Positions 47,996 through 58,545 are shown, numbered from the stretch's first letter. The stretch is 64,000 nucleotides of DNA from Zygaena filipendulae (GCA_907165275.2 OU015660.1:8682501-8746500), one strand, 5' to 3'. The notes: a model not told the origin generated them from the sequence alone. A program made the numbers and translations.

Positions 47996-48229
47996 AATAC
48001 CATATTTGGCGCGTACCTAGGCCGCGCGCCGTCCGCAGCAAAAATATCGAACCGGTATAAGTGCGGGCATAGCGCTTGAAATTAGGTAGATAAGTCACCT
48101 CCAAACTAATGTTGAATAACTTTTAAAGTATTAATTTTTTCTACATAAAATATAGTTTAGTCATACTATAGTTTATTTTTTTAAATGGGGTGTATCAGGT
48201 TTTCAGTTAATTCATTAACACGTTGTATA
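47996..48229. mobile_element. Truncated copy of the 340-bp MITE
   Basis: Right two thirds of the element at 44829, ending 'ggttttcagttaattcattaacacgttgtata'; left end replaced by the Helitron fragment. Confidence 0.65.
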
Positions 48230-48387
48230 TTATGAATCGAATCAAACAAAAAATAACAAAGCGGACTTACACATGCAGATAGCGACTTTAGACATAGACA
48301 TAAACTTTGTTTACCAAATTCTTTTTTCTCTCTAAAATCTAGTAATTAGGTTACAAAATATGAAATGTATTACTGTATAGATAATAA

Positions 48388-48482
48388 TCCTTACCTACTA
48401 TTATAAAGGTGTGAGTTTGTTCGTTCGTTTGTTTGTTTGTTACCTACGCTTTCACGCCTTAACGGCTCAACCGATCATCTTA
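48388..48482 (+). mobile_element. Lep1-like 5' fragment
   Basis: 'tccttacctactattataaaggtgtgagtttg' to 'cgccttaacggctcaaccgatcat'; 3' part absent. Confidence 0.5.
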
Positions 48483-48795
48483 CAAAGTCCCTATGTAAGT
48501 TTTCCCGACATTTCATCAAATCTTAAGTTCGGTGACAATATAATGTAGATTGTCACTGGAGTCTAGAATGGAGCTGCATTCTGCAAATAGTATACATATA
48601 ACCCTCCTTTTAATACTGAATGTCATTGCTATAACCAGAGTCAGCAAAGATGATCGAGTGCTTGTCACGTTCTTTGACTAGTAACGTATACTGACAGTTA
48701 TCTCAAACCGGGATCCAGGTTAATTTTTTTTTATTATTATTGTTTCTGGCTAACTGCTCAGATCACTGAAGGTTTTCGAACTACAAATATTATTC

Positions 48796-48957
48796 TTTTT
48801 CGATGCTCGGTGGTTGGATTCAATAAAAAACAAGAGATGCAAGATAAATATCTTAGTTGATAATTTACCTTAGGTATAACAATTATATGTTTAAATTGAC
48901 TATATATAAGCAACAGATACGGAAAATTATATTCATAGTGTTTCGTCATTTGCCATA
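48796..48957 (+). promoter_or_regulatory. TIL leader promoter, copy 1 (orphan)
   Basis: Related in sequence to the promoters at 50821 and 58389. TATATAA at 48903-48909 and an initiator-like TCATA with A at 48935, 32 bp from the TATA. ATG follows 75 bp downstream of that A. Confidence 0.55.
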
Positions 48958-49009
48958 AAACTGTGGCTAGTGTTTATTTGTTGTCATTACACGAATATTT
49001 ATAGCGACA

Positions 49010-49091
49010 ATGCACCGTTTAATTTTAATCGCAATTGTATCGATGGACGTTGTTATATCTATTCCAACCGATGACGTAATTTTAAAAACAG
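49010..49091 (+). CDS. Orphan TIL-type signal-peptide exon
   Basis: 27 codons plus one base: M-H-R-L-I-L-I-A-I-V-S-M-D-V-V-I-S, then I-P-T-D-D-V. Nearly identical to the leaders at 51061 and 58660, with an intact donor (GTAACA at 49092), no stop and its own promoter. No TIL exon lies between it and the next leader (49092-51060). It is either an alternative first exon of the TIL gene starting at 51061, a leader whose own TIL exons were deleted, or a decaying copy. Ends in phase 1, so a splice to 52359 would stay in frame. Confidence 0.55.
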
Positions 49092-49129
49092 GTAACATAC
49101 CTAATTATACTTATTCTCCTTCGAGACTT

Positions 49130-49315
49130 ACGGTCGCACTCAGTCGTTTAATGATTACTTGATTTTAAGTAAAGATTTGTAAATCAAAATTACCGCAATC
49201 AGAGGCGTTCATTAAATTAATGTTAATTGACATTTGACAAATTAAGTTAAATTTAATTAAATTCCAATTACCATTAATTTAATGAATGTCTCTGATTGTA
49301 GCCGTTGGAGAGTGA
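49130..49315. mobile_element. Palindromic MITE, diverged copy
   Basis: Related to 11314-11555 ('gtcgcactcag', 'atgattactt', 'ttaatgttaattg', 'gtctctgatt'). Inner arms 49197-49236 and 49260-49298 are inverted. Inserted 38 bp after the orphan leader donor. Confidence 0.55.
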
Positions 49316-49582
49316 CTAAACACGAAATCTCGAAAACCAAATATGTATAGATTATACATAAATATATAGATTCCAAATAATCTAAATGACTTGACTTTAT
49401 TTATCTAATTACGACGTAGACATTTAGTTATTTGCACAGATTTGCGAGCGAGAGATGGTTTATCTTAGTATTCGCAAGTCAAAAAGTGTTTCTAATAAGT
49501 ATTTTATTATTTTTAAATGAGAATCATGGACCATTGGTCCATGATGAGAATCAATTATTTGATTTACATTTAAATATTACCT

Positions 49583-49672
49583 ACTAGCTGTTCCCCGGTT
49601 TCGCCGCGGTAATTTCGAAGTTTCCGCGGGAATTCCGGGATATAACATTACATAACAATTCCTGACAACGTG
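49583..49672 (-). mobile_element. Lep1-like 3' fragment
   Basis: CTAGCTGTTCCCCGG to 'cctgacaacgtgtg'; the remaining sequence to 49800 is unrelated. Confidence 0.5.
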
Positions 49673-49954
49673 TGTGGAGTAGAAGTGTAGATGGGCGAAG
49701 TTCACTCCCGCCTCGAGCTCGTCGTGAGCAGAGTAACGACACAAGCGGGCTTGGCACCGAATTCAAACCGATCAGTGGTAGCACAAACCAATAATAACAT
49801 TACGTGTCTTTTGGATTATATCGGCATTTTGTTATTTTTAGTTTTTTAGTTTTGTGTTTTTTTTGGAAGTTGGTTTTAAATTTTTTGTTAAAATTTTGTT
49901 TATGTTAAAAACAATTTTTAATCGTATATACAAAGATCATAGGTGATACATATG

Positions 49955-50274
49955 TTATCTATACTATAATAAAAGAGTAGAATCCGCGATTCTGTACATT
50001 GAATATTTTTACCTAAAATTGAGAAGGGTGATAAAAGTAGAGTAACCAAGCCCAAAAAAAAGTTTTTAAAATTCTTTTCTGTCTGTCTGTCTGTCTGTCT
50101 GTTCGCGATAATCTCCGTATCTACTGAACCGATTGTCATGCGGTTTTCATAGGTAGATTAATCTTAGCCTGCAGCTACGTATAGGCTTTGTTTCATTGAA
50201 ATCGGATGTCGAGAAAAAAAGTTGTTGTATCTATAAAAACCTTTCGCGCGGGTGAAACCGCGGGGCACAGCTAG
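49955..50274 (+). mobile_element. Helitron-like element, 'GTCTGTTCGCGATAA' subfamily
   Basis: 'ctatactataataaaagagtagaatccgcg', (CTGT)n, 'cgcgataatctccgtatctactgaaccga', ending CGGGGCACAGCTAG. Sits directly before the second upstream block. Confidence 0.6.
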
Positions 50275-50277
50275 TTA

Positions 50278-50371
50278 ATAATAATCTAAGCGGAAAGACT
50301 GTTATCTGACTCACTTTTTGTTGTTATGTTTGTCCCATGGAACATCGAAATAATCGATTCGGTATCGTTAT
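50278..50371 (+). promoter_or_regulatory. TIL-locus upstream block, copy 2 of 3
   Basis: 'aatctaagcggaaagact', 'gttatgtttgtcccatgga', 'catcgaaataatcgattcgg', 0.7 kb upstream of the leader at 51061. Confidence 0.4.
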
Positions 50372-50820
50372 TTATTGGCTATTGCTAGTCGTCCACTAAA
50401 CGGACGAATAATAATCGTACGCTAAACGTAAAATGCATTGATCGTTCTTAACATTTTTTTTTGTTAAGAGATTTGCACGCCCATTGTAAAATCTTTTATA
50501 ATATTAAATATCATGAGGAAACTTTAGCATGGTTGTAGGGCACTTTCTTCCTTCCGCCTTCAAGTTGAAAATCTGTCACCAAACACCTCACGATGTGTTC
50601 CAGCAGCCTCACTTGAAAGCCAGTCCCCATTCCAGGCTAAGTTTGTCTACAGACCTACCACTCTCACCTAACCAGGTGAAATGTGGTCAAACACCTCGCC
50701 TGTTCAAAATTAAAAAAATATATAATAGTAACATTTATGAACTTGAAATATTTTGTAAACAATACTTTTCACTTACCTATTTTGTACACTTGTTTTCAAA
50801 CTACCTACTCAATTTTATAA

Positions 50821-50975
50821 TTTTTCGATGCTCAGTGATTGAATTTAATAACAACAAGACGTGCTCATTTATCTTAGTTGACATTTTACCAAAAACAATT
50901 CTAGTTCTAAATGGGCTATATAAGCAGTTAAATATGGAAAACAATATTCAGTATTTTTCCACTTACCACGAAAGT
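50821..50975 (+). promoter_or_regulatory. Promoter of TIL gene 1
   Basis: TATATAA at 50917-50923 and initiator TCAGT with A at 50950, a 33-bp spacing typical of focused insect promoters. The block is also conserved upstream of the TATA ('gctcatttatcttagttgacattt') in the copy at 58389. 5' UTR about 111 nt. Confidence 0.65.
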
Positions 50976-51060
50976 GGAACTATTGACAAATAAATTTATC
51001 ACGCTTTATAATTTTTGTTTACGTATATTTTTTGATTATAGCTGTGTGTAGATAGTAACA

Positions 51061-51142
51061 ATGTACCGTTTAATTTTATTCGCAATTGTATCGATGCAAG
51101 TTGTCACATCTATTCCAACCAATGACGCAATTCTAAACACAG
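51061..51142 (+). CDS. TIL gene 1 exon 1 (signal peptide)
   Basis: M-Y-R-L-I-L-F-A-I-V-S-M-Q-V-V-T-S, then I-P-T-N-D-A; donor GTAACA at 51143. Start chosen because the ATG is first after the TATA/initiator and matches the two paralogous leaders. Confidence 0.8.
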
Positions 51143-54100
51143 GTAACACAATTAATTTATACGTATACTATTCACTAGATGTGTTTTGCCCGCGTTAATT
51201 TGGGAGTTTCCGCCAGAACTTCATGAAATGCTTTCTTAACTAATGTCTCTAATTTATAAATTATCTACTTGCTAAATTTCAGCATAATATGTCAAGTAGT
51301 TTTCGAGATTTCGTATTATTTAGTGAGTAACCTTTCGCTTTTATTACTAACATAGACGTATTAATCGGAATGTGAGCTTGTTTGCTTGTAACGTTTTCAC
51401 TGCTGAATTACTCAACCGATCAGCATGAAATTTGGCATAGGTACACGTTGTCAGGCGTACAAGAGAACAAAGGGTACTTTTAATAACTGAATTCGCACGA
51501 GAACTCTGAAATTAATGCCGGTGAAGCCGTAGAGAACAGCTAGTAGACTATATAGGTTTTCTCCACGGTTTCACATGCGTGGAAAACCTTAGCTATGATC
51601 CATCAGTGCATCGGAAACTTGCGCACATAATTTTTGTGAATGTTTTTGAGACGAGAATTTTATGATAATCTGAACACCCTTCAGAACACCTTCCCTTTAA
51701 ATTTACATCTGGAGGTGGGGCTAATAACTGAAGAACTGCACGGATGTTTATTCCAGCATTTTCCACCCCATGTCACAGTAGAACAGTTGATTGGAACTAT
51801 TCTTTCAAGTAATCTCTACTAGAAATAATATCAATAGAACCGCTCTCTTAAGGCAAGTTGACAATTTTTAATGATAAATTTCTTTTTGTCATAAATAAAT
51901 ATTTAAATAAATAGTTAGCACATAGAAAAATAAGGAAGGGAATCGTTTTGTCACGTGGTTACGCACTTTTGATTGGACACTGAACTTTTGATAGGATGAT
52001 TTTACGTGATCACGTGACGTGGCAATGAGTTCCTTAGTTTTCTATAGCGAGAACAAGTATAAATTGTCAACTCGACTCAGAGGCCTGTATACTTGGATTA
52101 AGAATCCTACTAATTTTATAAATGTGAAAGTGTGGATGTTTGGATGTTTAGATGTTTGTTACTCAATCACGCAAAAACGGCTGAACAGATTTGGATAAAT
52201 TTTGGCATGCACTTTGTCAGTGGTACAGAGAAGGACATTGGGTACTTTTTATCCCGAAATTCCCGCGGGAACTCCGAAATTACCGCGGGTGAAACTGCGG
52301 GGCACAGCTAGTATTGTATATATGTGATTTATATACCTACTATGTATTATTAAACTAGGTCATGAATCATGCAAAGAGAACGAACATTGGTCAACATGCG
52401 TACTAGGAGAGTGCGAGCCGCAAATATGCGACCAGGTCGAACGACCGCTTCCTTGCAACGCAGTGAAACCAGAATCATGTAAAGGCGGTTGCGTATGCGA
52501 TAAAGGATACGTAAGGAACATATTTAATTTCTGCGTTCCTATCGCAGAATGTCGTAAGTACTTACTTATTTGGTATTATTTAGATATTTATTTATTTCAA
52601 CAACATTCCACAGCTCATGACACAATAACACAAATTCCGTAAAACCATAGGTAATTAGACCATTAAGGAATAATCCTAACTAACCCCCTGTCCGCGGTTT
52701 CACCAGCGTGAGTTTCGGAATTCCCGCAGGAACTCCGTGGTAATATTATTTATATAAATTGTATACATATTTTTTTCCTGTTCTGTAACATACCACGTTA
52801 AACTATCACTTAGCCAATAGGTTGACTGGTAGATAATGCTTTAGGGATTAAGTTCGCCTTTTATACGGTAATGTGCAATAAAGTTCTTTAAATAAATAAA
52901 CAAATAAACTCCAAAGTAGCCTAATTTATTCCTTATAACATCAGCTAATTGGTAATGAAAGTCCCGTCAAAATCGGTCCAATCGTTTCGTTAATTCACCC
53001 GCATGAGTTTTGGAATTCCCGCAGGAACTCCAAACTTCATTTTAACAAACCTTGTCCTGACAATAACGAACACAAAAAAAAATCCAATTTGGTACAGTCG
53101 TTTGGACGTTATGCGCTTAAAAAAAAAATATATTTCTGCGATTCATTTTTAATTGTATAGACGCGAAAGTTTGTTTGTTACGCTTTCACGCCTTAATACG
53201 TGGGAACAGCTAGTTTTTTCATAAATTAAAGTTAGAATGTCAACTTTTATTGTAAAGAAGTGTCTAGTCGTCCACTAAGCGGATTAATATTAGCCGTCCA
53301 CGGTCCACTTAACTTCATAAATTCTAAAAAGAGCTTGTCAATATATTGTAAATATAATAATATATCACCGTATAATTGTAAATACCGTTAGATTATACTG
53401 CTAACAAATTTAATGCATTTAATGCATTATTTTTCGGTAGATTGTAATTTTAGTTAGGTTAGGTTACCTACTGCTGACCAGGTCGCGCGAAAGACAGTGT
53501 TACGGTTCACAATCTTTTGACAATTTACAATCTCGTGTGATAGATTATAATCTAACGGTATTCACAATTTAACAGTGACATGTACATTGTACAATTTATT
53601 TTTAGTCATATAAAAAAGGTTTTTTTAATACAGTTGCTCAAAAAGTGGCGTATTGCAGGGACGTTTAGCGTTCGGGATGTGGGCTATTACATACTCGAGC
53701 TTTTTGTTTACCTTTCCCGAACTCGTGCGTTCTCTTTGCCAACTGTCAAAAATGGCGACACGACTTTGACACACTTTTTGCATTGCGAAACGTAGGTTTC
53801 GCATTACTAATACGACTAGCGCCATCTCTTGATCACAGTTGGAACTTAGTTGAGTTTATTGTGTTTTTGATATTTTATTAAATTGCTTAATTTTTTCGCA
53901 ACTGTATTAAAAATAGTTGTTCAGTACACGTGCGGAACCGTCATTGCAAAGAGTTCCGACATATGTCTACCCGAGCCGAGGCGCAGCCGAAGGTGAGGCT
54001 TTCCGCACTTGTAACGAAATATACTATTTAATCGGCGTGCAAATCTCGTAAAAATCCATATTTGGTACGCGTTATTATCAGTTCCTATTTTGAAAATTGA

Positions 54101-55144
54101 CGATTTCAGCATGTTTCCACTTTAAATTTACAGCGCGGCCATGCAAAGATCACGAGAGGTGGTCAATTTGTACGGCGAGTGAGTGTGATCCGAAGACTTG
54201 TGATGAAGTTGGACTATCCTTGCCTTGTCCTGGCTTATCTCCGGGGGCTTGTCACGGGGGTTGCGTGTGCGAAAACGAATATGTTAGAAATGAAAATAAT
54301 ATCTGCATTGCCGCCTCACAGTGTCGTAAGTTATATTCAGTTAAATTAAAGGGTGATATTTCACTTAACACCAATAACACTTTACAAGACGCAGATCTAC
54401 TTGATTCCACATTAAGCTTTAAGTTTTTGTGGAAACAAAGCATACATGGTATATATAACATTTTATTGTCACGTCAAGTAATTCGATAGTTCCATTTTAG
54501 AACAATATATTTCCATGTTTCGCTTCTTTATCCGTGAATTGAAAAATCGACCCAAGTCTTTGAAATGGTGTCCAAAACGCTGTTAAAACTAACTATTATT
54601 TAAGTCAGTTTAGCAAGTGCCTGGCTGATAGACCGTTTTTTTAAAATCGATGTTTCTGAAAAAAAAAATAACATCCCCAACAGAAGCGAAGGAAGACAAT
54701 TGGGTATTCTCCATGGGTATATGAAAGTCAAAATTCTAATTAGTAGTTAGAAAATAAAAAAAATAATAGACACGAATTTTTTGCTTTCAAATTGATGAAA
54801 ATAAACATAGATAAAGTTTAGGGTGGGGGACTCGTGAGTCGTGACGTCAATATTCAGTAGGTATAAGCCCCATACAAACTGCACCGGGTTGTGACGTCAC
54901 GCGAAATTTCAACGCAATGTATCGCCGTTATTTTTTGATTACGTAAAAAAAAGAAAAAATACGTGTCCAATATTTTTTACTAATCTACACGACGGACTGA
55001 AAAAATAAATTTGTCAAGTAGCCAATTATCTAGGGCAGTAGTTATACTATTATACTATAAACATAAAATTAGTACCTAATCATCGAGATAAAACAATGTC
55101 AATGATTAAAGTTTCTTTTTTTTCCAGCACAAAAAAATAATTAG
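51061..55144 (+). CDS. TIL gene 1: secreted two-domain TIL protease inhibitor
   Basis: Exons 51061-51142, 52359-52553, 54134-54325 and 55128-55144; 486 nt, 161 aa, stop TAG 55142-55144. Seen: hydrophobic signal peptide (residues 1-17), first TIL domain C32-C92 and second C96-C156, each with ten cysteines in TIL spacing, then a five-residue tail P-Q-K-N-N. All internal junctions are phase 1, so each TIL exon is a symmetric module. Known for the family: TIL domains are five-disulfide inhibitors whose loop between cysteines 5 and 6 enters the protease active site; insect members act in haemolymph, gut, silk and venom, and Galleria IMPI blocks microbial metalloproteases. Here that loop is seven residues (N-A-V-K-P-E-S and P-G-L-S-P-G-A). 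Target protease unknown. Paralogue of the gene at 58660. Confidence 0.82.
51345..51543 (+). mobile_element. Lep1-like element in TIL gene 1 intron 1
   Basis: 'ttattactaacatagacg', 'cttgtaacgttttcactgctgaatt', ending GAGAACAGCTAG; diverged. Confidence 0.5.
51940..52095 (+). repeat. Interspersed ~130-bp repeat (copy 2 of 3)
   Basis: 'acttttgattggac', 'acgtgatcacgtgacgtgg', 'gttccttagttttctat', 'ttgtcaactcgactcag'; compare 1227 and 58755. Confidence 0.45.
52105..52311 (+). mobile_element. Lep1-like element, intact
   Basis: TCCTACTAATTTTATAAATGTG to GGGGCACAGCTAG, all family blocks present; the best complete plus-strand copy here along with 57879-58095. In TIL gene 1 intron 1. Confidence 0.7.
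52359..52553 (+). CDS. TIL gene 1 exon 2 (TIL domain A)
   Basis: 65 codons with ten cysteines (C32-C92), acceptor AAACTAG, donor GTAAGT. 40 of 62 domain residues match the paralogous exon at 59280. Confidence 0.85.
52680..53142 (-). mobile_element. Helitron-like element, split by a retroelement tail
   Basis: 'gtccgcggtttcaccagcgtgagtttcgg' at one end and 'ccgcatgagttttggaattcccgcagg' further in (double 3' module), interrupted at 52737-52906. TIL gene 1 intron 2; absent from the matching place in gene 2. Confidence 0.5.
52737..52906 (+). mobile_element. 5'-truncated retroelement 3' end with 6-bp TSD
   Basis: Ends 'gcaataaagttctttaaataaataaacaaata', a typical lepidopteran non-LTR/SINE 3' end. 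AACTCC at 52731-52736 is repeated at 52907-52912, and removing the insert plus one repeat restores the host Helitron sequence. Confidence 0.65.
53143..53213 (+). mobile_element. Micro-Helitron, internally deleted Lep1-like (~70 bp)
   Basis: 5' blocks ('gcgaaagtttgtttgttacgctttcacgcctta') joined directly to the 3' end GGGAACAGCTAG. The same deletion form sits at 59504-59574 in the other TIL gene, with shared flanks ('gttagaatgtcaacttttat'). Confidence 0.6.
53374..53569. mobile_element. ~200-bp MITE
   Basis: TIRs 'aattgtaaataccgttagattata' (53374-53397) and its near-inverse at 53545-53569. TIL gene 1 intron 2. Confidence 0.55.
54134..54325 (+). CDS. TIL gene 1 exon 3 (TIL domain B)
   Basis: 64 codons with ten cysteines (C96-C156), acceptor AATTTACAG, donor GTAAGT. 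50 of 63 residues match the paralogous exon at 61936. Confidence 0.85.
54702..55023 (-). mobile_element. CRE-bearing MITE, subfamily B
   Basis: Reverse complement of the type at 10011 ('gtgacgtcaatattcag', 'gcaccgggttgtgacgtcacgcg'), flanked by AATT on both sides. The paralogous stretch of gene 2 near 63160 lacks it, so it inserted after the gene duplication. Confidence 0.7.
55128..55144 (+). CDS. TIL gene 1 exon 4 (17-nt coding end)
   Basis: After a strong pyrimidine tract and TTTCCAG, adds P-Q-K-N-N and a TAG stop. Supported by the identical ending at 63285. Confidence 0.75.
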
Positions 55145-55570
55145 TGGATTCCATTTTAGAGGTACCTACCTACCTATTTCGCTAAGTGGCCGCTTTTGAG
55201 TCACCCAAGTGTGCAGTTCTCCTTCGGTTGGATACTAAATGTGGAATGTGTACATTTAAGTAAAATGAAATATACCTACCTACCTATCTATCTATTTTTA
55301 TTAAATTTTTTTTCACCTTTGTAATATGGTATCTTTTACTTACGTATGGCACACGTTGGGTACACGCCTACTATACATATTGGTAAGATGTTTCTTAAAA
55401 TGACATAGGTACGTCTGAAAGTATTTTTAAAAGCTTTTATTTTACAATTTACACAATTTTCAAATTTACAATTTTCTGGGATTTATTTTGTACTTTATTT
55501 TATATGTGTAGGAACCTTAGATGATATGTAGATAGGTACTTTTAGTAATTTCTACTAAAAAACTGTAAAT
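55145..55570 (+). other. TIL gene 1 3' flank, duplicated at 63302
   Basis: 'gtggattccat', 'gctaagtggc', 'gtgcagttc', 'ctta(c)ttatg', 'ggaaccttagat' recur in order after gene 2. No AATAAA near the stop; AGTAAA at 55260-55265 could serve, where gene 2 has AATAAA (63418-63423). Confidence 0.55.
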
Positions 55571-56547
55571 AGTCGACTGATTTTTGAGGTTCTTTATTTA
55601 TAATCAATAATGAAATCAATCAATCAATCTTTATAAAAGTTCAAACTAATATTTGACTATGCGTTACATGTACAATAGCTATAATACCTATACCTACCTA
55701 CCATCTACATATATAGATACCAAAATACTAAAGCTACAAAAATGAATAGAATAATTATTAAGTAACAGACAAATTATATATAGTTTTATGACTATCATAA
55801 AAGGGCAGTTCGAAGTTTTGATGGAGAAATGAAAGACCACGCAGATTAAGACGCAAGCAAAACTACACCCTATACGTACTATCATAAAGATCATAATGGG
55901 TAGGCAAGTACATACTCATTATTCTATTATATTATGATTATACGGGCTCTTATTTGAAATTTTCATACTTTCCTTATTTTCTCAACCTTTTATCTTACTG
56001 ACATCCTTACCATGTTTGACTATACTGTTATTCCTATTTTCAAAAGCTTGCCGTATAATAATAATAATAATAAATATTTTTTGTTTCTTTCTTACATCTA
56101 AATAGTACAAGGTTGAGGTCTCCTTTTAAGTAGAAAAGTACTTGTATCAGGAGACCTCGCTCTTACATAACAAATATTATATTAATCGAACCAAGAAACA
56201 AAAATAACTAAATAACAAAAATAACTAATAATTAAAAACCAAGATTGCTTGGGTGTATTTGTATACACCTGTACACTTATTTATCGACATACTTGTTTAT
56301 ATAATTCGTTTATTCTCTGTTATGTTAATGACTGAACAAAGTCAACTGATTTAAACGAGAAAGAGACTGATATAATCATAATAAGTGTATTCAATATTGT
56401 AACGAATTTACTTCGTAGGTGGTACATTTACCGTCAGAATGTTTCAGTCCCTATATCCCGGCTTCATGACCTTCATCATCAGATCAGCTCAAACTGCTCA
56501 AAGCATCATCTATTCTCTTTCAATATCTTTGTGTAATTATTATCTTC

Positions 56548-56787
56548 TATTCTATACATATAAAATGCTTTGTCCTGAATGACTGATGGATCAACGCGCA
56601 GCCTAAACCGCTGATTATAGAAACCTGATACTTGGAGGATGTGTTATTTGTATGACGTAGGCATCCGATAAGAAAGTATTTTTGAAAATTCAACCCCTAA
56701 GGGGATGAAAGGGGTTACACAGTTTATATGAAACAATTCCGCGGGAACTTCGAAATTATCGTGGGTGAAACCGCGTGGGGTAGCTAG
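56548..56787 (+). mobile_element. Helitron-like element, 'AAATGCTTTGTCC' subfamily
   Basis: Matches 35580-35852 over its length; ends CGTGGGGTAGCTAG. Confidence 0.55.
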
Positions 56788-56821
56788 TCATGTTTATAAA
56801 TTCATATTGTATGTAGGTAGG

Positions 56822-57047
56822 TATCCTATTTTACCTATTCTCCTACCGGTTCCTATTCCAAACCATAGGTGTTTCCATAAGAGGCTTATGTAGGGCCTTA
56901 AAATATATATGGCAGTATCGTACCGTACAGTTGTCTAAACAAATGCTAAAACTTCAAACAAACATACTGCCATATCTTTTAAGGGCCCCATGCACTCTTA
57001 TAAAATTTGGAAAAGGAACCGGCGGGAGAATAAGTAAAATAGGATTC
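56822..57047. mobile_element. ~225-bp MITE
   Basis: Outer inverted repeats 'tcctattttacctattctcctaccggttccta' and its inverse at 57010-57047, and inner ones 'agggccttaaaatatatatggcagta' / 'tactgccatatcttttaagggcc'. A solo end resembling it lies at 45945-45985. Confidence 0.6.
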
Positions 57048-57056
57048 CTAAATTTC

Positions 57057-57153
57057 CATGAACGGGTAAATATTGTTTTTAACCCTTTAGGTCGAGAATG
57101 ACCACTTTAATGCTAAAATTTCTAAAGTTAAAAACAATATTTAATCGTGCATG
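57057..57153. repeat. Small inverted repeat (hairpin)
   Basis: 'ccatgaacgggtaaatattgtttttaac' (57057-57084) and its inverse with four mismatches at 57126-57153. Confidence 0.6.
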
Positions 57154-57185
57154 GAAAGGTCATGACAACTGGCACACGTAAATAA

Positions 57186-57268
57186 AATCTAAGCGGAAAG
57201 ACAGTCATCTGACACATTTCTTGTTATTATGGTAGTGCCATGAAGCATCGAAATAATCGATTCTCTAT
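57186..57268 (+). promoter_or_regulatory. TIL-locus upstream block, copy 3 of 3
   Basis: 'aatctaagcggaaagaca', 'cttgttattatgg', 'gccatgaagcatcgaaataatcgatt', 1.4 kb upstream of the third leader. Confidence 0.4.
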
Positions 57269-57289
57269 TTATTTTATTCCCGACTTTTC

Positions 57290-57400
57290 CCGCGTATTTA
57301 ACTGCGATAGTTTCGAAGTTCTTTCTTGAATTTCGGGATAAAAGTACACTATATAAAGGTTCTTTTCTGTACCCCTGACAACGTAACAAACAAATATGAC
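57290..57400 (-). mobile_element. Partial Lep1-like element
   Basis: 'aactgcgatagtttcgaagttctttcttgaatttcggga' to 'cctgacaacgtaacaaacaaa'; counterpart of 47507-47626. Confidence 0.5.
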
Positions 57401-57878
57401 GAGTTTGAATTTGCAGTATATATACAGGATTTTAAAGAATGGTGATAATTATCTGTAATTTTTAAATGTAAAAAAAAAATAATGTGTTTTATTTGTTAAG
57501 ATAATATGAAGAACAAAAATTTTATTTTTTCATTCTCAAAATCATCTGGCAACATCGGCAACTTTCGAACCTCTGAGCGTTACGTTTTTTCTTCTATGCT
57601 TAACTTGATCTATGCCTCCGCCCACAATAAATATTTTGAATCGATATCTACATTTTTTTCTCGATTTCGATATCGATATAGATAAGGTACAACATGTGGC
57701 ACGGCTACATCTCTAAGGAAGTTTGAAAACTCTGGGCCATCTGCGCCGTTGTCGTCCATTTGTGACAGTGACGTCATCATGATGGAAAGTATTATTGCTG
57801 TGCTTAACTGCTATTTTATTTATAATGTTTATCTTTTTAAGTGAGTACTAAGTATATATTTTCAAAATATCCTACTTA

Positions 57879-58095
57879 TCCTACTGTGACATTATAAATG
57901 TGAAAGTGTGGATGTTTGGATATTTGGATGTTTGGATGTTTGTTACTCAATCACGCAAAAACGGCTGAACGGATTTGAATGAAATTTGGCATGCACGTTA
58001 TCAGGGGTACAGAGAAGAACATAGAGTACTTTTTATCGCAGAATTCCTGCGGGAACTCTGAAATTACTGCGCGTGAAACCGCGGGGCACAGCTAG
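57879..58095 (+). mobile_element. Lep1-like element, intact
   Basis: TCCTACTGTGACATTATAAATG, (GGATGTTT)n, all inner blocks, ending GGGGCACAGCTAG at 58095. Confidence 0.7.
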
Positions 58096-58388
58096 TTTGT
58101 AATATATATAAAAGTGAAAGATAGCACAAGATTAATTAAATCATCACAGATTAAAATTAGTCATTTATTGCATAAAAAAAACAACAAATACCTGTCACTA
58201 TGTTTCGTAAGTATTTTGTGGGTACGGAAGCGTTTGTGGCGCTCAAAAGGTTAATAGGTTTACCCGGTTGCGACTCCTTACTCCTAAGTCATATCACGTT
58301 CTCTAATCACCACCTAATAGACTAAAGTAATCTGAATCTGATAGTTAGAAGAATCAAACCGGGAAACCTGTTGATTTAACTTTTATTA

Positions 58389-58545
58389 TGGTTTCTGGCT
58401 CGGTGGTTGAATTCAATCAAGACCTACTTACTCATTTATCTTACTTGACATTTAACCTAATAACAATTCTATTTTGAAATTGGCTATATAAGCAATTAAA
58501 TACGGAAAATAATATTCACTGTTTTGCCATTTACCATAAAAGTGT
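58389..58545 (+). promoter_or_regulatory. Promoter of TIL gene 2
   Basis: TATATAA at 58485-58491 and initiator-like TCACT with A at 58518 (33 bp apart). Preceded by 'ctcatttatcttacttgacattta', conserved in copy 2. 5' UTR about 142 nt. Confidence 0.6.

Larger units (their letters stand above)
44631..48795. other. Intergenic DNA between Cad99C and the TIL locus
   Basis: No gene recognised. Made up largely of the MITE, Helitron-like and SINE copies listed separately; unassigned parts are AT-rich and have only short open frames. Confidence 0.5.
55571..57185. other. Intergenic DNA between TIL units
   Basis: No gene recognised. Holds a Helitron-like copy, a MITE and a small inverted repeat (listed). 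The (ATA)n run at 56055-56072 and 'gaggtctcct' pair near 56115 and 56150 may be a decayed repeat. Confidence 0.45.

Noticed and set aside
50529..50993. 154-codon plus-strand frame
   Set aside because: It runs through the TATA box and transcription start region of TIL gene 1; composition is not protein-like and the paralogous promoters have no such frame.
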